The notes below the pieces were generated by a model, which saw only the letters and a program-made list of their open reading frames with translations, ran no database searches and was not told where the DNA came from. From assembly GCF_025245835.1 (NCBI RefSeq), contig NZ_JAOBWS010000015.1, positions 1-64,000 of the forward strand: 64,000 nucleotides of DNA, given 5' to 3'. Below are positions 7,324 to 16,800 of this stretch, piece after piece (the first letter of the stretch is position 1; each line of letters starts with the position of its first letter). Position numbers and translations under genes: made by a program. This stretch comes from Rheinheimera sp. 4Y26 (lineage in GTDB: Bacteria > Pseudomonadota > Gammaproteobacteria > Enterobacterales > Alteromonadaceae).

Positions 7324-8640
7324 GTGTATTTACCGCAGGAAATTATCAAATTAAAACGCAATGGCGGCCAGTTACCTCAGGCGGCCATAGAGCAGTTTGT
7401 CAAAGGCATTACCGATAACAGTTTTAGCGAAGGCCAGACTGCTGCCCTTGCTATGGCGATTTATTTAAATGGCATGGTCACCGAAGAAACTGTGGCCTTA
7501 ACCCGCGCTATGCGCGACTCAGGCGCAGTGCTTAACTGGGCCGGTAAACTAAATGGCCCCGTGGTGGATAAACACTCCACCGGCGGTGTTGGCGACAAAG
7601 TGAGTTTAATGCTGGCGCCGATGATTGCCGCTTGTGGTGCTTATGTGCCCATGATTGCCGGCCGTGGTTTAGGCCATACCGGCGGCACAGTAGATAAACT
7701 GGAAACTATTCCGGGTTATAGCTGCACTCAGCCGCTGGCAAAAATTCAGGCCGAAGTGGCCCGGTTAGGCTGTGTCATTGTTGGTCAAAGTGCGGAATTA
7801 GCGCCGGCCGATCGTCGTTTGTATTTGATTCGAGACGTCACTGCCACTGTGGAATCTATTCCACTTATTACTGCTTCTATTTTGTCGAAAAAACTGGCAG
7901 CAGGCCTGGATGTGCTGACGATGGACGTCAAGATTGGCTCAGGCGCCATTATGAAAAATGTGGCCGACGCTTCAGCCCTTGCCACCAGCATCGTCAATAC
8001 CGCCAAAGGCGCCGGTGTAAAAACACAGGCACTGCTCACCGACATGAACGAATGTCTGGGCGCAACTGCAGGCAACGTATTGGAAGTATTAGAAACGCTG
8101 GATTATTTAACCGGCAAATACCGCGAACCAAGGCTGCATCAGGTAACGCTTGAACTGGGTGCCAGCATGCTGCAACTGGCCGGTTTGCAGCCTGATAAAG
8201 CCAGTGCCATTAAAGCGCTGGAACACAGCTTAACTTCGGGTAAAGCGGCGGAAATTTTTGCGCAGATGGTGGCGGCTATGGGTGGCCCGGCCGACTTGAT
8301 GGAAAAACCACAGCAGTATCTGGCCGCCGCTCCTGTGGTGCAGGATATTCTGGCGCCACAAGATGGCTTCCTGGCCAGCAGCGACACTGTAGCTGTGGGT
8401 ATGGCGGTGGTGCGTTTAGGTGGCGGCCGTGCCCATCCGGCACAGCAAATAGACCCGGCCGTTGGTTTTAGTGATGTGCTGGCCCTTGGTATTAAAGTAA
8501 CCAAAGGTGACTTGCTTGCGCGGGTACATGCAGCTTCGAAAGAAGCAGCCGACAAAGCCAGCAGTGAATATCTGGCAGCTCTAACTTTCAGTGATATGGC
8601 ACCAGCGTTAAATCCAATAGTGCATAAAGTGATTGATTAA
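7324..8640 (+). CDS. deoA: thymidine phosphorylase
   Basis: A 438-residue enzyme, within two residues of E. coli DeoA. It shows the phosphate/pyrimidine-binding KHSTGGVGDKVS (from residue 83), GRGLGHTGGTVDKLE, and the SKKLAAGLDVLTMDVKIGSG stretch, plus a C-terminal alpha/beta lobe with GGGRAHP. It phosphorolyses thymidine to thymine and deoxyribose-1-phosphate. The start is GTG 7324, set by GGAG at 7314-7317 with a six-base gap. It is cotranscribed with cdd; deoB, deoC and deoD are not nearby. Confidence 0.93.
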   Translation: MYLPQEIIKLKRNGGQLPQAAIEQFVKGITDNSFSEGQTAALAMAIYLNGMVTEETVALTRAMRDSGAVLNWAGKLNGPVVDKHSTGGVGDKVSLMLAPMIAACGAYVPMIAGRGLGHTGGTVDKLETIPGYSCTQPLAKIQAEVARLGCVIVGQSAELAPADRRLYLIRDVTATVESIPLITASILSKKLAAGLDVLTMDVKIGSGAIMKNVADASALATSIVNTAKGAGVKTQALLTDMNECLGATAGNVLEVLETLDYLTGKYREPRLHQVTLELGASMLQLAGLQPDKASAIKALEHSLTSGKAAEIFAQMVAAMGGPADLMEKPQQYLAAAPVVQDILAPQDGFLASSDTVAVGMAVVRLGGGRAHPAQQIDPAVGFSDVLALGIKVTKGDLLARVHAASKEAADKASSEYLAALTFSDMAPALNPIVHKVID

Positions 8641-8668
8641 GCTGGTACTTTTACCTAAAGGTTGATAA

Positions 8669-8690
8669 AACAGGCAAAGGATTGCCTGTT
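8669..8690 (+). terminator. hairpin after deoA
   Basis: A perfect 9-bp inverted repeat (AACAGGCAA / TTGCCTGTT, loop AGGA) sits 29 bases after the deoA stop. It lacks a T-run on the plus strand, so termination is uncertain; it could instead stabilise the 3' end. Confidence 0.4.
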
Positions 8691-8707
8691 GGTCTTCGGA
8701 GTGTCTG

Positions 8708-9181
8708 ATGTCCCGCCTTGAATTAAAAATTCCCCCGCTGTTACTGATGCTGATTTTTGCCGTTCTGATGTTTGGCTGTACCCATCTGCTGCCATTATGG
8801 CAATTTATCCCGGTGGATTTTGTGTTCTGGCGGGCAGGGCTGGCTGGTGCCTGGTGTGCAGCCGGCATTTTGATAGCTCTGCTTGGGGTTATTACTTTTC
8901 GCCGCGCGCAAACCACTGTGAACCCGTTAAATCCAAAGGCTGCCAGTCAGCTGGTGCAGCAGGGTATTTTCCGTTACAGCCGCAATCCGATGTATCTGGG
9001 AATGTTGCTGGTGCTGTTCGGCTGGTCTTTATGGCTGGCGGACGTTAGTGCCTTTGTACCTTTGCCATTTTTTGTCTGGTATCTGCATCAATTTCAGATC
9101 AAGCCGGAAGAACGCGCGCTCACAACCTTGTTTGGAGATGCGTTTTTACAGTACCAGCAAAAAGTCAGGCGCTGGTTGTAG
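8708..9181 (+). CDS. isoprenylcysteine carboxyl methyltransferase-like membrane protein
   Basis: A 157-residue integral membrane protein with four or five hydrophobic segments. The C-terminal half has the family pattern YSRNPMYLGMLLVLFGW followed by a helix and a KPEERALTTLFGDAFLQYQQKVRRW tail, which is the SAM-binding part of ICMT/PEMT-like methyltransferases. Bacterial members have no established isoprenyl-protein substrate, so the target is unknown. It stands alone between deoA and a GNAT gene. Confidence 0.75.
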   Translation: MSRLELKIPPLLLMLIFAVLMFGCTHLLPLWQFIPVDFVFWRAGLAGAWCAAGILIALLGVITFRRAQTTVNPLNPKAASQLVQQGIFRYSRNPMYLGMLLVLFGWSLWLADVSAFVPLPFFVWYLHQFQIKPEERALTTLFGDAFLQYQQKVRRWL

Positions 9182-9383
9182 CGGGGCAGCGTGCACTGCT
9201 TTTTGCTGCAATAACAGGCAAGGTACTCAGTTTTTCTTCCTGTAAAAGCATGTTGCAGCCCATACTTTTAAACATAAACCTCTGATCCAAATCCATATTG
9301 TAATGCGGTTGTCCGGTAACTGGTCAGCTTTGGCCTTGCCTGGCTTTCAGGTTAGATTGGCCGGCAACTAAAAAGGAACAACC

Positions 9384-9902
9384 ATGTTGCTGTGGCCAGA
9401 TACATCCACTTCTTTATTATCAATCCGGCCAGCGCAGTCTGGGGATGATCATTTTTTTCAACAGCTCTTTGCCGCCAATCACAGTTATTTTGCAAACAGC
9501 GGTTTGCCACAGCCTTTGGCTCAGCAGCTGTTGCGGCAGCAGTATCAGTTGCAACAACAGAGTTACCAGCAACAATCACCCTGTCCTCAAGTTTATTTGA
9601 TTTTGTTGCAACAACAGCCGGTTGGCCGTCTGATCCTGGCGCGCCGTCCGGATTTTTTGCATATCACCGATCTGGCTTTATTACCCGATTTTTGCGGGCA
9701 GGGGCTTGGCAGTGAGTTGATGACTGGCTTGCGACAATATGCGCAACAGCAGCAGCTGGGGCTACAGCTGCTGGTGGAGCAACAAAATGACGGAGCTTTG
9801 CAGTTTTATCGGCGCCATGGTTTTCAGTGCCGGGGGCTAGAAGGCAACCATTTTCAACTGTATTGGTCGCCTGATGTTGTTTCTAATTTGGTTGCGGGTT
9901 GA
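9384..9902 (+). CDS. GNAT family N-acetyltransferase
   Basis: A 172-residue protein with a GNAT fold. ITDLALLPDFCGQGLGSELM is strand 4 plus the acetyl-CoA pyrophosphate loop (pattern Q/R-x-x-G-x-G), and VEQQNDGALQFYRRHGFQ is the C-terminal helix-strand. It is very rich in glutamine (runs such as QQLLRQQYQLQQQ). ATG 9384 has AAAGGAA upstream. The acceptor substrate is unknown. Confidence 0.8.
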   Translation: MLLWPDTSTSLLSIRPAQSGDDHFFQQLFAANHSYFANSGLPQPLAQQLLRQQYQLQQQSYQQQSPCPQVYLILLQQQPVGRLILARRPDFLHITDLALLPDFCGQGLGSELMTGLRQYAQQQQLGLQLLVEQQNDGALQFYRRHGFQCRGLEGNHFQLYWSPDVVSNLVAG

Positions 9903-10104
9903 TGTTTTGCCGGATTTCGCCTAGCTTTGAAGGGTTTCCTCTTTCAATCAACAACTTGAGCATCAGCGCTATACGAGCGATTGTCAGACTTGGCTAGCAT
10001 CAAAATAACACTGCGCCTGGGTTAAACGAGTCGCCCCGGAAAGCGGACATTGTTTGTATAAGGATTTGTACCCCCCATGAAAAAACCAACTAAGGAGAGT
10101 TTAA

Positions 10105-10740
10105 ATGTCTGATCCGTTTTTAGGCGAAATTCGCATGTTTGCTGGCAATTATGCCCCAGAAGGCTGGGCATTCTGTAATGGCCAGCTAATGTCTATTTCC
10201 AGTAATACAGCGCTTTTTTCGTTGCTAGGCACCACCTATGGTGGCGACGGGCACTCCACTTTTGCTTTACCAGATTTACAGGGCCGCAGTGCTGTAGGTA
10301 TGGGGACGGGCCCTGGTTTAAATCCTGTGGTATTGGGACAAAAAGCAGGCGCGGAAAATATCAGCCTGACCACGGCACAATTACCGGCGCATGCGCCCAC
10401 AGCGCAGTTTACCGGTACTGCAACAGCAGTAAACGCTACTGTGGATGTTGCAACCAGCACTGCTACTGCAATGGTTCCGCCGACGACAGGTGCCACAACT
10501 TATTTGTCTGCTACTACTGCTAAGGCTGGTCCCACTAACGTCGCTTTTAATGGTTTGTTTACCGGCACGGCGCCCGATGCAACCAAAGCAAATTTGGGTG
10601 GGGTGCATGCTAATGTCACAGCGGCGGGTACAGTGACAGTCAATTCAGTGGGTAACGGGGCTCCTGTGGGCATCCGCAATCCGTATTTGGGAATGAATTT
10701 TATTATTGCGCTGGAAGGTTTATACCCTCCGCGTCCGTAA
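10105..10740 (+). CDS. phage tail collar domain protein (MdpB-like)
   Basis: A 211-residue protein. The N-terminal tail-collar domain (about 1-65) reads PFLGEIRMFAGNYAPEGWAFCNGQLM, then LFSLLGTTYGGDG and FALPDLQGRSAVG. A Thr/Ala-rich beta region follows, and the end is NPYLGMNFIIALEGLYP. This is the stand-alone MdpB/microcystin-dependent-protein family, which is common outside prophages. No other phage gene is nearby. It has no signal peptide, so its route to the surface, if any, is unclear. GGAGAG precedes the ATG. The giant surface protein starts 101 bases downstream, and the two may be linked. Confidence 0.85.
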   Translation: MSDPFLGEIRMFAGNYAPEGWAFCNGQLMSISSNTALFSLLGTTYGGDGHSTFALPDLQGRSAVGMGTGPGLNPVVLGQKAGAENISLTTAQLPAHAPTAQFTGTATAVNATVDVATSTATAMVPPTTGATTYLSATTAKAGPTNVAFNGLFTGTAPDATKANLGGVHANVTAAGTVTVNSVGNGAPVGIRNPYLGMNFIIALEGLYPPRP

Positions 10741-10841
10741 CAAATCACTTTTAGTGACTGACTCCGATAACCTGATGAACGATACCTCCTCAGGTTACCG
10801 GAGAATTTTTTAATGGAAACTTCGTGAGCTGAGAGGCCTCT

Positions 10842-13800
10842 ATGAAAAGCAGCACAACAACAGGTTATTTTGACCAACATTTATTGACGTTGGCAAAATC
10901 TGCCAGCAAAATTTTAGGCAGCAGTTTGTGTTACATGTTGTTTTTTTTGGCAACAATGCTGACGAGCCATCTGAGTTACGCAGCTTCCATACCGTCCAAT
11001 GTAACTATTGATTTTAACGCCGCTGGTTTTGTCGAAAGTGCGGACCATGGCTCTGCCACCTATACCCAGGGTGATTTTACTATCACCTACAGTGCGGCCA
11101 ACTGGTTTCAGGATACTGATGATGGACAGGGGGGGAGTGCAGGCCTTTTTGCCGGCGCTTTTACCGGCGTTGAAACTATTACCATCCAGACCACGTCGGG
11201 CAACGAGTTTGATTTCTCCAGCTTTTATATCAATGCATTTGGTGGTGGTTTTGCTTCGGCAGAAGGCTTCAGAGATGCCGCTTCGACAGGTACCCAAACG
11301 ACCGGAACTGGTTTTGATGAAACCGCAGGTGCTTATAACGTTACCTTAAACAGCACCTTTGATAATGTTGACCGCGTGGTGATTACCTCCAATAGTTCCG
11401 GCTTCTTCGATGTTTTTGATAGTTTTGTTCTTAATACGGTACCAACACCCACTATCACCTCCGCTACCTACAACACTTCCACGGGCGACCTGGTTGTGAC
11501 CGGAACCACCTTTACCGCAACCGGCGGTGCCAGCAATGATGTGGATGCCAGTGATTTGACCCTGACCGGCGAAGGTGGCACTACTTACACCCTGACCGAC
11601 ACCGCCGATGTGGAAATTACCTCAGCCACCAGTTTTACCCTGACCTTGAGTGCCACTGACAGCGCGGCGGTCAATTTAATTATTAATAAAGCTGGTACCA
11701 GCTCCACCGGGGGCACTACCTATAATCTCGCTGGTGCTGCCGGTTTTATCGCCGCCTCGGCAGCAATCGCAGATCTGACCGGTAACGGTATCACGGCGAC
11801 TGTTGCTGCACCTACCGTCACTTCTGCAACTTATGATGCCAGCAACGGTGCCTTGGTTGTAACCGGCACTAACCTGAAAAAACTCAGTGGCGCCACCAAT
11901 GAAATTATCGCCAACAAATTTACCCTGACCGGGGAAGGTGGCAGTACTTATACCCTGACCGATACCGCCAATGTGGAAATCACCTCAGGTACCAGCTTTA
12001 CGCTGACGCTAAGTGCAACGGACAGGGCTGCGGTTAACCTGATCCTGAATAAAAATGGTACTAGTTCTACAGGCGCGACTACTTATAACCTCGCCGCTGC
12101 TGAAGATTGGAACGCCGGGGCTGATGCCGCAGTGACTATTGCCGATCTCACTGGCAATGGGATAACTGTCAGCAATGTGGCGGCACCCGCCATCACCAGT
12201 GCCACCTACGATGCTTCCACCGGAGCATTGGTGGTAACAGCGACAGGCTTGTTAACATCAAGCGGCGCTGGCAACGACATAGTGGCCAACAAATTTACCT
12301 TTACCGGCCAGGGCGGCGGCACTTATAGCCTGACCGATACCAGCAATGTTGAAATCACGTCCGGTACCAGCTTTATGCTAACACTCAGCGCTACAGATAA
12401 AAACGCAGCCAATTTGCTGCTGAATCAAAACGGTACCAGCTCAATGGGCGGTACCACCTACAATCTGGCTGCTGCTGAAGACTGGAACTCAGGTGCGGAT
12501 GCTGCTGTGGTGATTGCCGATACTACAGGCAATGGCGTGACCGTCAGCAATGCACCTACTGCTCCGGGGGCTCCCACTATTGGCACTGCCACAGCGGGCG
12601 ACGGGCAAGCTGATGTGACATTTACCGCGCCGGTCAGCAATGGTGGTTCGGCTATTACCCAGTACACAGCCACTGCCAGCCCTGGTGGGGCGACCGGCAG
12701 TTGTGCCGGCCCTGCGGCCTGTACTATTACGGTTGGATCACTGACCAACGGCACTGCTTATACTTTTACTGTCACTGCAACCAATGGCGTAGGAACAGGT
12801 TCTGCATCAGCGGCGTCTAACTCTGTTACGCCAAAGGCGGAACAGACCATCACTTTTGCTAACCCGGGCGCACAAAACTTTGGCACCACGCCAACGCTGA
12901 GTGCCACAGCAACATCGGGTTTAACTGTTGAGTTCAGCTCTGCCACCACCGGTGTTTGTACTATTACATCCGGCGGAGCATTGACCTTTGTAACAGCAGG
13001 TACCTGTACCATTGACGCGGATCAGGCGGGCAACGCCAGTACGAATGCGGCTCCCACTGTGTCCCGTAGCTTTACGGTAAATGCAATAGTGCCTGGTGCG
13101 CCAACTATTGGCACTGCAACGGCAGGTGATACCCAGGCATCGGTTACCTTTACTGCACCTGCCAGCACCGGCGGCGCTGCTATTACCGGTTATACCGTGA
13201 CCGCTAACCCAGGTGGGCTCACAGGAACCGGAGCTGCTTCACCCATCTCAGTCACAGGACTGACCAATGGCGTGGCCTATACCTTTACCGTGACCGCCAC
13301 TAACTCGGCCGGTACCGGCTCTGCTTCGGTTGCTTCCAATTCGGTAACTCCGGCGTCACCACAAACTATTACCTTTGCTAACCCAGGTGCACAAAACTTT
13401 GGTACTTCGCCGACGCTGACGGCAACCTCAGATTCCGGTTTGACGGTCACCTTCACTTCATCTACCACCGGAGTTTGTACTGTCAGTGGCACAACGCTGA
13501 CATTTGTGACCGCAGGTACCTGTACTATCAATGCCGATCAGGCGGGCGACTCCTCTTATCTGCCAGCGACCCAGGTCAGCCGTTCCTTTAGCGTGAACGC
13601 TGTTGTTCCAGGCGCTCCGACCATAGGGACTGCCATCGCCGGTGATACCCAGGCCAGCGTGGCTTTTACTGCACCTGTAAACACAGGCGGTACCACAATT
13701 ACCGGCTATACAGTGACCGTCAGCCCGCCAGATGTGGCTCCGGTGAACGGGGCTGCCTCACCTGTTGTGGTGACGGGGTTAACCAATGGCCAGGCTTATA

Positions 13801-16800
13801 CCTTTACCGTGACAGCCGATAACTCGGCCGGTACAGGCCCGGCATCATCCGCGTCAAACTCGGTGACTCCGGCCGCTACCCAAACAATTACCTTTAATAA
13901 TCCGGGAGCTCAGACTTTTGGCACTTCGCCAACCCTGACTGCAACCTCGGATTCCGGCCTGACACCGACTTTTACGTCATCCACACCGGCGGTTTGTACC
14001 ATCACTACAGGCGGTGCTTTAACCTTTGTCACAGCAGGTACCTGTACCATTAACGCCGATCAGGCCGGTAACAGCAGCTACCTGGCTGCAACCCAGGTCA
14101 GTCGCAGTTTTACCGTGAATGCGATTGTTCCCGGCGCACCGGTGATTGGCAGTGCAACTGCAGGCAATGCTGAGGCAACGGTTAACTTTACTGCTCCGGC
14201 TTCCAATGGCGGCAGCAGCATTACCGGTTATACCGTGACTGCAAGCCCGGGCGGTATCAGCAGAACCACTACGGCATCACCTTATGTATTTACCGGTTTA
14301 ACCAATGGCACCAGTTATAGTTTTACAGTTCGGGCGACCAATAGTGTTGGTACCGGTGCAGCTTCCGGCACTTCCAATACAGTCACCCCGGTAGCGCCAA
14401 ATCAAGCGCCGGAGATCACTCAAGGTGCTTCAACCAGCGTGAACATCAGTGAAGATGGTGCTCCTACCGCTTTTGCGCTGACATTGACTGCCACAGATGC
14501 CGACAATGACCCGCTTAGCTGGAGTATCAGCAGCGCCGCAGAAAACGGCAGTGCCAGTGTCAGCGCTGGTGTGGTGAGTTACACGCCGCAAGCGAACTAC
14601 AACGGCAACGACAGTTTTGTTGTTGAAGTCAGTGACGGTGAAGCAAGCGACAGCATTACCGTCAATGTGGTGATTGCTGCGGTGAACGATGCACCCAGCA
14701 TCAGCGGCATCCCGGGAACCAGCCTTGATCAGGACACGTCTTACAGTTTTGTGCCCACAGCGACTGATATCGATACCAATGATGTGCTGACCTTTAGTAT
14801 CAGCAACAAACCAACCTGGGCCAGCTTTGACCCGGCCACAGGCGCGTTAACCGGTACTCCGGCGGGCACTGATACAGGCAAAACATTGGGCATAGTGATT
14901 AGTGTCAGCGACGGTACTGCAAGTGATGCGCTACCGGCATTTGATCTGAAAGTCATTGCCACTATTGATCCGCTGCAGCCAATAGTCACAGCGCCTGAGC
15001 ATCTGGTGATAAATGCCACAGGCCTGTTTACGCCAATGACGTTACGGCAGCTGTTAGGGCTACCGGAAAATGCCACACAGGCCGACCTTGAGGCTGCGCT
15101 GAAAAAACTGGCCAAAGACGGCGTGTCGGGCAATGAGTGTTGCACTGTAACTGTGACCGGTTTCGCCAACAACGGCTCTATGTTGCTGTCGCCAGGTCGC
15201 CATGACCTGGTGTGGAAAGCCACTAATGCGGTAGGTGTCAGTGGTGAAGCCATACAGCAGCTGGATATTCAGCCGTTGGTGTCACTGAGCAAATCACAAG
15301 TTGCCATCCGTGGCAGTGAAGTTAATTTCCGCGTGCTGTTAAATGGCCCCGCGCCACAGTATCCGCTGAGTGTGCCTTATGTGATCGATGCCGCAACAAC
15401 AGCTACTCCTGCCGAGCATAATCTGACATCCGGTGTGGCGATATTTACCCAGCCAGGGCAAAAAGAAGTGGAGATTCCGGTGAGTTTGGCCCAGGGGGCG
15501 GGGTTCAGTGATAGTCAACTGGTGGTTGCTTTGGACAATGGCGTCAATGCCAGCAGTGCCAATCAACACACCATTGAAATCCGCAGTGGCAATATCCCGC
15601 CTGTGGTGAACCTGACGCTGACACAGGGTGGCGTTAATACCAGTTTGGTCACCCCCAATGGTGGACCTGTGACAGTGACAGTGCAGGTTAGCGATGCTAA
15701 TGCCGGTGATACACACAGTTACGATTGGTCTGCCACTTCAGGTTTAGCCGATACCGACGGCAATTCAACTGACGCCAGCAGAACTTTCAGTGCTGAAGGT
15801 TTAGCCGGCAGTTATCAGGTGCAGCTGAACGTGACAGACTCAGCCGGTGCTGTAGTGCAGGCTTCGGTGTATTTCCGTGTGATTGCGAACTTGCCGGTGT
15901 TAAACCCTAATACCGATACAGACGGCGATGGTAAGAATGACGAGCAGGAAGGGACAGGGGATACCGACGATAACGGTATTCCGGATTATCTGGACAATAT
16001 GCCGTCTACCAATATTCTGCCGCAGCAGGTAGTCACCACCAATGCCTACCTGATTGAATGTGACCCGGGTGTGCGTTGTGGTCTGGGTTTATTTGCCCGC
16101 AGTGGCAGTACAGGTGGTGTGCAGATTAAGGATGAAGAGCTGGGTCAGTTAGATGATTTAGTGGTTGACCCCGCTTTTGAACCTGTGGGTGGTGTGTTTG
16201 ACTTTGCCATCCGTGATTTGCCAACCCCAGGTCAGTCGGTGCGGGTGGTGATCCCACAACGTAGTGCCATTCCGGCCAATGCGGTGTATCGCAAATTCCA
16301 GCGTGGTCGTTGGGTAACTTTTGCCGAAGATGCCAATAATGCATTGCATTCTGCACCTGGTAATCCGGGTTATTGCCCACCACCGGGTTCTGCTGACTGG
16401 ACGCCAGGCCTGACTGCCGGCTATATGTGTGTGCAACTGACCATAGAAGACGGTGGGGCCAATGATGATGATGGGCTGGTGAACTCTGCTGTGGTCGATC
16501 CAGGTGGGGTGTCTGTGTACTTTAATACTGCACCTGTGGCGGTGAATGATAGCGCCAATACCGACGATCGTACTGCTATCACTATTAATGTGCTGGCCAA
16601 CGATCAGGACATCGACCAGGATGTGTTAACAGTGATCAGTGCTACTGCTCAGCAAGGTACGGTTCGAATCGAAGCTGACAACCAGCTCAGATACACACCT
16701 AAAGCCGGTTTTAGCGGCACAGATCAGCTGAGTTACCGTATCCGTGACAGCAAAGGTGGTGAAGCCAACGCCACGGTGACTGTCACAGTGAAGGCCTATC

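Noticed and set aside
7785-8555. Minus-strand ORFs opposite deoA
   Set aside because: Shadow frames of a highly conserved enzyme gene.
10105-10740. Prophage remnant
   Set aside because: Only one tail-collar gene of the free-standing MdpB type; no other phage gene.
12458-13531. Long minus-strand ORFs opposite the repeat region of the adhesin
   Set aside because: They are Val/Pro/Ala-rich shadows of the fibronectin repeats, without ribosome sites or domains.
12550-14400. Evenly spaced repeats that could be taken for a CRISPR-like array
   Set aside because: Period is about 250-500 bases and the repeats are translated protein domains.
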